From Embiotoca jacksoni (taxonomy: Eukaryota > Chordata > Actinopteri > Embiotocidae), in NCBI GenBank assembly GCA_022577435.1, contig JAKOON010000005.1:10753724-10817723 (forward strand): DNA of 64,000 nucleotides, read 5' to 3'. The notes beneath the pieces were generated by a model that saw nothing but the letters and a program-made list of their open reading frames with translations, was not told where the DNA came from and did no database searches. Shown in pieces: positions 56,661-64,000 of this stretch (the first letter of the stretch is position 1; every line of letters starts with the position of its first letter). Position numbers and translations under genes: made by a program.

Positions 56661-57848
56661 GAAGTTTTAATAGGGATGAGGGCTGTGACTTACCATCAGA
56701 TCTTACCATCTTAAATGCCCATCCACACCCACAATCTATCTTGTGACAGGTTATTGAATAATGAACTGGAAATGAATCTACTCTTAAATGCAGCCCTGGC
56801 ACAGACAGAAAATAAGTCAGTTTAAAACAAGATACCTCCTGAACTTATTGCTGGGTTTCACTTAAGCGCTGCAACACAACTGGATCCCTGCACGCAGGCT
56901 GTCTGAAATTACCACAAAGACCTCCAATAGCTGTTTGTGTTTGCACTTTGATTTGGAAACTGATATTGTGATAACCCCATCCTGCAGTCTTCCCTCAGTT
57001 AGATGTTGTTCCCTTTTGATAACCATGAAAAGCTCCCATGCAGGAGCTGCTGCTGGGAGGACGAGTGCAGACGGCCACGGAGACGGAGGCTAATTGTCGC
57101 TCTCTCTGATGCTAATGGTTCACTCACAAATGGACGACAGGTGACTCGAGTCAGGCTCCGATCAGATGAGTCCACACCGAGGTGATAATCTCCATAATGA
57201 GCCGAACAGAAGTCTGATAATCGTGCTGCGTTTTATCTTAAATATACGAGCACAGCAGGACATAGAATTACGCGCAACAAAGGGTATCAACACATCTAAA
57301 TATACGTATAGATCTGTAGTAACAAAAGAACACCTGAAATATATAGAAGCTGATAAATGTCAATTTCATCACTTTTGATCAACAAATGTGCTACCAGTTT
57401 AAGTCATACGTGTTTTAATTGTCTTTGTCTGTCTTCTGTTGATTTATTTCTCGTCCAAAACTAAATTTCCCAACAGGGAACAACAAAGAATATCTTCATC
57501 ATGTTTTATCTGGTCAGTCTTTTATTATTGAGAAAAGATTCAGACCACAAAACATGGATGTTCTTCCACAACTTTGCATGGATTAATAAGAATATTCCTT
57601 TGGGGTGACAGTAGTCTGCTGCCTGCCAGATAACATCAGAGTCTCTTGATGTGAGTGCTCTGCTCTGAACCCAGCTGGGTGCTCAAGGCTTATCTGTCAC
57701 AATCCACGCAGGCCTTTCATCCCATTCACAAACTGTTATCATTTGAAGTGGTAGTGGTGCTTACGAGGGATTTTCATTTAAATGGTGTGCTTAATTTAAG
57801 TCATTCTCTGGCTAGTCTCGGGGATAACGGAGCGAAATTTACTTTGTA

Positions 57849-57867
57849 TTTTTTTTTTTTTTTTTTT
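57849..57867. repeat. Poly-T run
   Basis: About 19 T; an A run of about 23 follows at 58050-58072. Confidence 0.8.
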
Positions 57868-58832
57868 GGTGAAGTTTATTCTCCGCGTTCTTCGGTTTCC
57901 TGTTTAATTCTCAGACATAGTTCACGTTGTGTATATACCGTATGGCGGCTCGCAACTGCAATACTGGTAGGAATAATAAAAGTCACCATTAATTCTGTGA
58001 TAAATGTGCTCACTTCAATAATTACAGTCACAGAAATATGTGGTACAATTTAAAAAAAAAAAAAAAAAAAAAATACAATAAATGTTGAAATTGAGTTGAT
58101 TGTAGCCACAACGTATTTAGAAGCGATTAAATGAATCAAGTCATTGATCAACCCAAAATGCCAGAAACTGTAATTCCTTCCTGTTTCTGAAATCGGAGAG
58201 TTTTGTCATGTCGAAAAGTGAACAACTTTGAGTTTTATGGTGTAAAAGCCACCACAATCCTGATGCAAATTCTTTCATAATCAATGAGTAGTAGATCACT
58301 GCCTTAACAATGGCCACGTTCACTAAATATGTTATTTACAATGTGAAATAGTGTGTTTCCCTCTGAAGGTTATAGTTGTGCAAGTGTAGAATTTTTTTCT
58401 GATGTTAGCAGAAGTTGTCTTTTTTTGTTCCTTTTGTAGTTTGCATTTTCTTTTCAATTCATTATTTGTTAATTAATGAAAATAGTCAGTCCTGAATACA
58501 TGAACGTTACCCTCACTACAAAGATTTGATGTTTGTTGGTTATTTTAAAGTAACACCTGTTCCTCTTTGTAAAGCTACGCCACTCCTCCGAGTCATATTA
58601 AACCACACGTACTAACCTGTACTGTTGAACTTGGTCATCTGCTAACTGATTTCAGGCAGTATTGGGGGCACAGAGGGAGCTTAGAGAAGAGCAGGCCTGT
58701 CACTCAAGCTGTTGTAACCATAGCAGCAGCGTTAATCAGCCAGCGTGGAATCTTATTGCCTGTGAGATCTGTGGCTGTGCGTCACTGGTCTGGCTTGGCA
58801 TCCTTCGGCCGTATACTCCACACATCTCCACG

Positions 58833-58856
58833 CGCACGCGCACACGCACACGCACA

Positions 58857-58919
<63 letters not shown>
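58833..58919. repeat. (CA)n microsatellite with CGCA leader
   Basis: CGCGCACGCG-type units pass into about 58 bp of pure CA. The alternating purine-pyrimidine run is about 85 bp. Confidence 0.92.
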
Positions 58920-58920
<1 letters not shown>

Positions 58921-59079
58921 AGTAGTGACCTGGCTCTCAGCATCTCACAGCCCTGGTGAAAGTTTGAAAGCAGGTTGAGGGAAGAAAATGTGTCAATGAG
59001 GATGGGAAAGAGGCAAATTTCAATGACACATTTTGTGAAGTTCAAAGTGATTTTTATTGTTGAAGCTTTATCTTTTCTG

Positions 59080-59121
59080 GTGTGTGTGTGTGTGTGTGTG
59101 TGTCTGTGTGTCTGTGTGTGT
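59080..59121. repeat. (GT)n microsatellite, interrupted
   Basis: GT repeat with a few TGTC interruptions, followed by a G-run near 59143. Confidence 0.88.
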
Positions 59122-59817
59122 CTGAGGGGAGGTGTGTGTGTGTGGGGGGGGGTGCCTGCCTGGTTGCCATGCTCAGCAGTGCTCAGCTCAGCACCACGCA
59201 GCACCCCACTGCATCCAGCATCTCTTGAAACAGCCTACTTTTTACTCTGCACAATGCAGCCTTTATGTAAGGCCCCCATAATGGAGCCAGCTCCTTCACT
59301 CATGTCCTCATTGTCTTGGCCTGGTTGAGAAAAGGCTGCTCTTTAGAAAACCAGGGCTGAGCTCACCCGTGAATCATGCCAACAGTCACGCTTGTTCTCT
59401 GCCTTTCCTCTGTGAGAAAGAAGAGGGGGCCCCGGTTCTCCCCCGGTTCTCCTGAAGGAGCTGACGTTAGGAGGTTTACTGAACCCTGTAGGGGTCACGT
59501 AGGGTTTGCAACCTTGCTTTTCCTGTTTCTGTGTGTGGCCCAGACAGCAGTCACCATGTAGCCGCGATGGTGGCTGTGGTGTGATCGGTTCATCCCGCTG
59601 ACATAGAACGATTGCGCCGACTTCTGCAGTGATGGTGGCTTATGAAGCACTGGTCTGGCAGTGCAGGGCTGCTGTGGAGGGTGGTGGTTCCTCATAGACC
59701 TTTTAGTAGCCCCATTTTCAGCATCACAGCAGCCTGCAGCAGGAAAAGGACAGAAACCGTATAAAGCATATGGCTATTGTCTCACCACTGCAGTATCTCT
59801 AATACTCTACCCCCGAC

Positions 59818-59866
59818 CCCTCCTCCTTCTCCTCCTCCTCCTGCTCCTCCTCCTCCTCCTCCTCCT
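59818..59866. repeat. (CCT)n tract
   Basis: About 50 bp of TCC/CCT repeat, purely pyrimidine apart from single interruptions. Confidence 0.88.
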
Positions 59867-60027
59867 TTTCCACCTGCATCTACCCCACCATCTCCTGCTC
59901 ACTGCACTGCCAGGAAAACAGAGTTGGACAATGCAAATTTGATCTTTATTTGTAAGGTCCTGGTGGGTACTGACGGCTGTTTTAGGTGTTGAAAATGCAG
60001 ACGTAGTTGTGGGGGAGCTGCAGGAGT

Positions 60028-60078
60028 TGTGTGTGTGTGCGTGTGTGTGTGCGTGTGTGTGTGTGTGGGGGGGGGGGG
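60028..60078. repeat. (GT)n plus G-run
   Basis: An imperfect GT repeat leads into 13 consecutive G. A C-run of 14 lies further on at 60421-60434. Confidence 0.88.
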
Positions 60079-60769
60079 TCTGCTATAGGATGGAGGGAAT
60101 CGGAAAATCAGCATGCAGGCAGTCTCCTGCAGTGCTCTGCATTTTCAACATGGAAAAAGCAGCGGGGGTTGCCGTGGCAACAAATCCCGAATCAGCACAG
60201 CACTCGGACCCCTTCATTCCACACACCCCTCACCACCACCCTTCTCTCCTCCTCCTGCTCCTCCACCCTGGCCACCTCCCAGCAGATCTGGAGCTCAGAC
60301 CTCAGACCGGCCTACTTAGGGGAGCAGGGATAAGGCTCAGAGCAGGGATCATGTCCAAAGCTCCGCACTCGATCCCAGAGCAGGAACGTGGGCCAGCGGA
60401 TACGGCTGCACAGTAGACAGCCCCCCCCCCCCCCTTCTACTTCTTCTTCTTCTCCTATTTTGCTGCCATTACATTTTCCACTCAGGACTCTCCAGAAAGA
60501 GATTTGTATCAACGGAGTCTGCTGGATAGTCGGTCATATCCCGGTTATTTATAACATGTGCTCCCTTGAAACCCCATCACATACATTCATAAATTAAGAG
60601 AGGATTCTGGATATTACCATGGAAACAGAGATCAGCTACAAAACTCAACTGTGAAAGGCCTACTAGTTTATCTCAATTTGGTGCCACATAATCCTGATTT
60701 GAGTTCAACCCAATGATTGTAAACACAACAAAGGGTTTTGGCTGTGCAGAGGAATATGAGAATCAAGCC

Positions 60770-61010
60770 TGAAACTAACGATTGCGATTATTACTGATTC
60801 CTCTGTCGATAATTTCTTTTTAAAAAATGAATCCCGTTGTGTATGTAAAGTTCAGAAAGCCCAAAGTTTTGTCTTCATGTGTCTTGTACTGTCAGACCAA
60901 CAGGATGTTCACTTTACAATGAGAAAAAAAAAAATTTGAAAAAAGCAAAAAACTTCCTTCAGCTGGAACAAGTAAATATTTGACATTTTTGGATCATTAA
61001 ATGACTCTAC
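60770..61010 (+). mobile_element. GCTGCAAC-family repeat copy
   Basis: Plus-strand order: GAAACTAACGATTGCGATTA, CTCTGTCGATAATTTC, AAAGCCCAAAG-like AGAAAGCCCAAAG, TCAGACCAACAGGATGTTCA, GTAAATATTTGACATTTTTG. The outermost bases of the left end are diverged. Confidence 0.6.
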
Positions 61011-61136
61011 TCATACTGTATGCTTTCCATTCTTAAAGGCCACCAACACAAGTCCCACAAGAACTCATCAGTTCAGCTCTAATCAAAATTTGTATTTACA
61101 CTGAGGTCGAACACATGCTGGAAATTTGCTCTGGGT

Positions 61137-61170
61137 GGTGGTGGTGGTGGGGGGGGGGGGGGGGGGGGGT
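61137..61170. repeat. (GGT)n then poly-G run
   Basis: Four GGT units followed by an uninterrupted run of about 21 G ending at 61169. Such runs are prone to assembly error. Confidence 0.85.
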
Positions 61171-62118
61171 GATTGGGAAAGCAGTTGCTCCGACGCACAA
61201 GCTATGAAATCAGTAGCACTTTGATGAGTAAGTCACCTCCTTCAGGGCACGCTTCAACAGTGGAGAATAAATGTCTTTTTATCTGCGTTATTACGAGTGC
61301 GCTTTTTTCCATGTAGCACACACGTCGCAGGCTGTGTGTCAGACTGTGGCAGGAGAGTGGGTAACGCAGTGAGCTGTTCAGGAGATGACAGACTGCCTGC
61401 CCATGCTGGCGCTAATGTGTCATGAGGTGGAACCGACTGATGTGAAGCTGTTATGACAGTCGAGTTGACGTTCTCCCTCGTCTTGGTTCCTGGAATAATT
61501 AGATTGATTATTTAACACAGCACAGATGGAAGCAGGTAGAAAAGCTGCGCACGATAAGATTGTATTTCAAAGAATATCCCCTCTGTGTTTCATTATTAGA
61601 TAACCTGAACAAACATAGAACAGTACAATAAAGCTATTGTACCAGTTATGTATCTTTTGTTGACAATGTCATAGAGGGGCTAATTAAAATATAGCTTCAG
61701 CTTTGAGGTCATTGTTCGTGGTGCTGATTCTGATATTATGGCACCATCATGAATGTAAATAAGAAGGGCAAAAAAATAGAAACACCTCAATATACTATAG
61801 CCCAGTGTTTAACAAGGTGTTTAACAATGACCTCAGTACTACAAATGTTACGACTGGGCTGCTGCAGTGGACTGCGTTAGATTGTAAAGCTGTACATGTT
61901 AAAGTAAAAATGAAATGGAGTCGAGTGCACAATGGGCTCTGCTAAAGAACCTGGAGATTTATCTTATGTTCCTGAATGAAATGATATGTGCACACTCAGC
62001 GAGCGCTAAGTCTCATTTTGATTAATTAAAAGTCGTCCGTTTTTTTGTTGTTGTTAATCTTGAACATCCTGGAAGTGTGATTGAAGTTTCTGGCTGGGAT
62101 CAAACCATGAATGTCAGT

Positions 62119-62430
62119 AGAGCTGCAACTATTAGAGGATTAGTGGGCTAGTTTGATTATCGGTTGATCGTTTAATTCTTTTTTGAAAGCTCATATTATC
62201 TAATTTTGGCTTCTTAAATGTGAATATTTTTTTTTTTTTTTTTAGTCTTCCATGATAATAAGTTCTTCATATTTTGTTTTTTGACTGTTGATCGTGAGAA
62301 AACAATAACTTTTAGGCTGCACTGGTTGACATTTTTCCCCATTTTATGACATTTTATAGACCAACCAGCTGATAGATTAATTGAGAAAATAATCAGCAGA
62401 CTAATTGACAATGAGCATAGTTGTTGGTTT
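62119..62430 (-). mobile_element. GCTGCAAC-family repeat, best-preserved copy
   Basis: The plus strand begins AGAGCTGCAACTATTAGAGG, continues TTATCGGTTGATCGTTTAAT, TTCTTAAATGTGAATATTTT, a T-run, TTTTATGACATTTTATAGAC and GAGAAAATAATCAGCAGACT, and ends near GCATAGTTGTTGG. ATTAATCG-like sequence flanks both sides. About 310 bp and non-coding. Confidence 0.7.
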
Positions 62431-62929
62431 TTGCACTAAATTTCATGTCTACATGGAGCTTGTGGACCTTAAGGAACGCCACAGGATGCAATGTACTGAT
62501 GTACATCAGTTACACAGTTTATGGTTATTCAAAGAGGGTTTTCAACCATATAATTGTTAATTGGAGCTGTGAACATACAGAGTTTTGTTGTGCAGTTCAA
62601 GCACTGTCGATGTAGATTTTAATATTTCGTCTCTGCGGTGTCCCAGTTTACTTTGGCCTGAATCCCAGTTCAGTCCAATGGCTGCTGCTGTCCGCTGTGT
62701 GGAGTGAAAAAGGACAGCCTCGCTGCCTCTTAAAACTCCTTGTGTACACTTTTTAAAACCAGTTGCTGAAGCTCTAAACTTAGAGATGATTCAGCAGCTG
62801 CATGGCCTGTTTCTCACCGCAGATACGAGATCTTCACAGATGGATGTTGGCTGTTCATGTGAGATGAAAGTTTTGAAGTGAGGCGCCAAGTTCGAAAGTC
62901 TGGCTGTGGCTTTGTACTTTCTACCAATT

Positions 62930-63145
62930 TATTTAGCAATAATCCACAATCAGTCAACTAAATTCAAGTCATTTATCAAGCACAAATACCAAACATTGGG
63001 CTTTTTAGGCTCTCTTTGCTTGTTTTTTCTGTTTCATATTGTTGTAAATTGAATATGTTTCAGTTGTGAACTGTTGGTGGCCTTTAATAATGTAAAGATT
63101 TTTCCTAATTATAAAACATTTTTGACCATCTGCTGATGAATTCAG
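62930..63145 (-). mobile_element. Partial GCTGCAAC-family repeat
   Basis: AATCAGTCAACTAAATTCAA, GTCATTTATCAAGCACAAAT and ACCAAACATTGGGCTTTTT follow the same order as the copies at 56453 and 62119. The remainder is diverged. Confidence 0.45.
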
Positions 63146-63647
63146 AATGAAAACTGTCTTTAGAAAGAAATGTTTGTCTGCCGTGTTGTTGTACAACGAT
63201 ACGATGAAGCCTAAATCATAGTCCCTAATGCTTTATCATCATTTAAAGAGCAGCTCTAGTTTTCAGCCGTGTCTCTATCCACTTGTATGTTCTCCAGAGC
63301 CAATGAATGCTTTCCACTGTTCGGCTCCGTCTGAGTGAGTAAGTTGTGTCCCTGGACAGAGTTCAGGTTATTAAGGATATTTGAAAGACAAAAGGCTTTT
63401 AGTAAGTAATAGTTGACATGCCCTGGGAGCCCTGAGGGTTTGTGCGACTCATGTGTTTTCATGTCTGGCTCGATTCATCAGCATCACAAACAGACACATG
63501 TCCAGATCTGCAGTAGATGTGGAGTCATGATCTCGACATTGAGGTCATAGGGAGAGGCTGCTCCCGCCGAGCACACTCGGATATCGTCCGTCTTCACTTG
63601 AACCCCTTCTCCTCTGCTCATACAAATTGTCTCTCTGGATTTCTCTC

Positions 63648-63783
<136 letters not shown>

Positions 63784-64000
63784 ATAGTCAGCTCTCACAA
63801 TCAGTCCCTCTCATGCACACAGTAAATGCCGCAGGAATGTGTGATGTGGACTCGATGTGGCCCAGGCTAGTCCTGCACCATTCAGCTGCTAATCCCCCCG
63901 GTTTAGGATTTGCTTTGACAGTCCGGTGTGCCAGGGACCGTACTCCAAACTCACCCGTAAGAATCTCTCACCGACTTGTCATGCTTTCCCAGGGGGAGGA

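Noticed and set aside
60009..60416. 135-codon frame starting in a GT repeat
   Set aside because: Its first third is translated microsatellite and the rest is Pro/Leu low-complexity. No start context or splice partner supports it.

Overview
The window is vertebrate nuclear DNA, almost certainly from a teleost fish. It has split genes with GT-AG introns, long 3' untranslated regions, many (CA)n and (CT)n microsatellites, and dispersed repeats of fish type: an L2-like LINE end, a Tc1 relict, a hAT-like element and small TIR elements. I see no bacterial, viral, CRISPR or toxin content. Nothing in it looks like a new biological system; the value lies in the gene models, which I rebuilt exon by exon and checked for splice phase.

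Layout. (1) 1-5004, plus strand: last intron, last coding exon and long 3' UTR of a CELF2-type RNA-binding protein gene. A 1.0-kb hAT-like element sits in the intron. (2) 8894-19149, plus: a complete 17-exon dhtkd1 gene (927 aa), the E1 subunit of mitochondrial 2-oxoadipate dehydrogenase. (3) 22057-42717, plus: a complete 11-exon camk1d gene (412 aa), a Ca2+/calmodulin-dependent kinase, with an 8.8-kb first intron. (4) 50040-45194, minus: a complete 5-exon ucma gene (137 aa; Gla-rich protein), tail to tail with camk1d. A 5'-truncated L2-like LINE lies in its intron 3. (5) 51.57-52.12 kb: a CpG-rich block that looks like the untranslated first exon and promoter of another plus-strand gene. I find no recognisable coding exon from there to 64000, so this is probably one large intron or intergenic sequence, rich in microsatellites and repeat copies.

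The genes are not a pathway. They are a conserved neighbourhood: the order CELF2, DHTKD1, CAMK1D, UCMA is also that of human 10p14-p13, but genes lying between them in human are absent here. That fits one of the two duplicated teleost copies after gene loss.

All exon boundaries are my own reading. Consistent phase across every junction and recognisable family motifs support them. Transcript ends, promoters and repeat family names are less certain.
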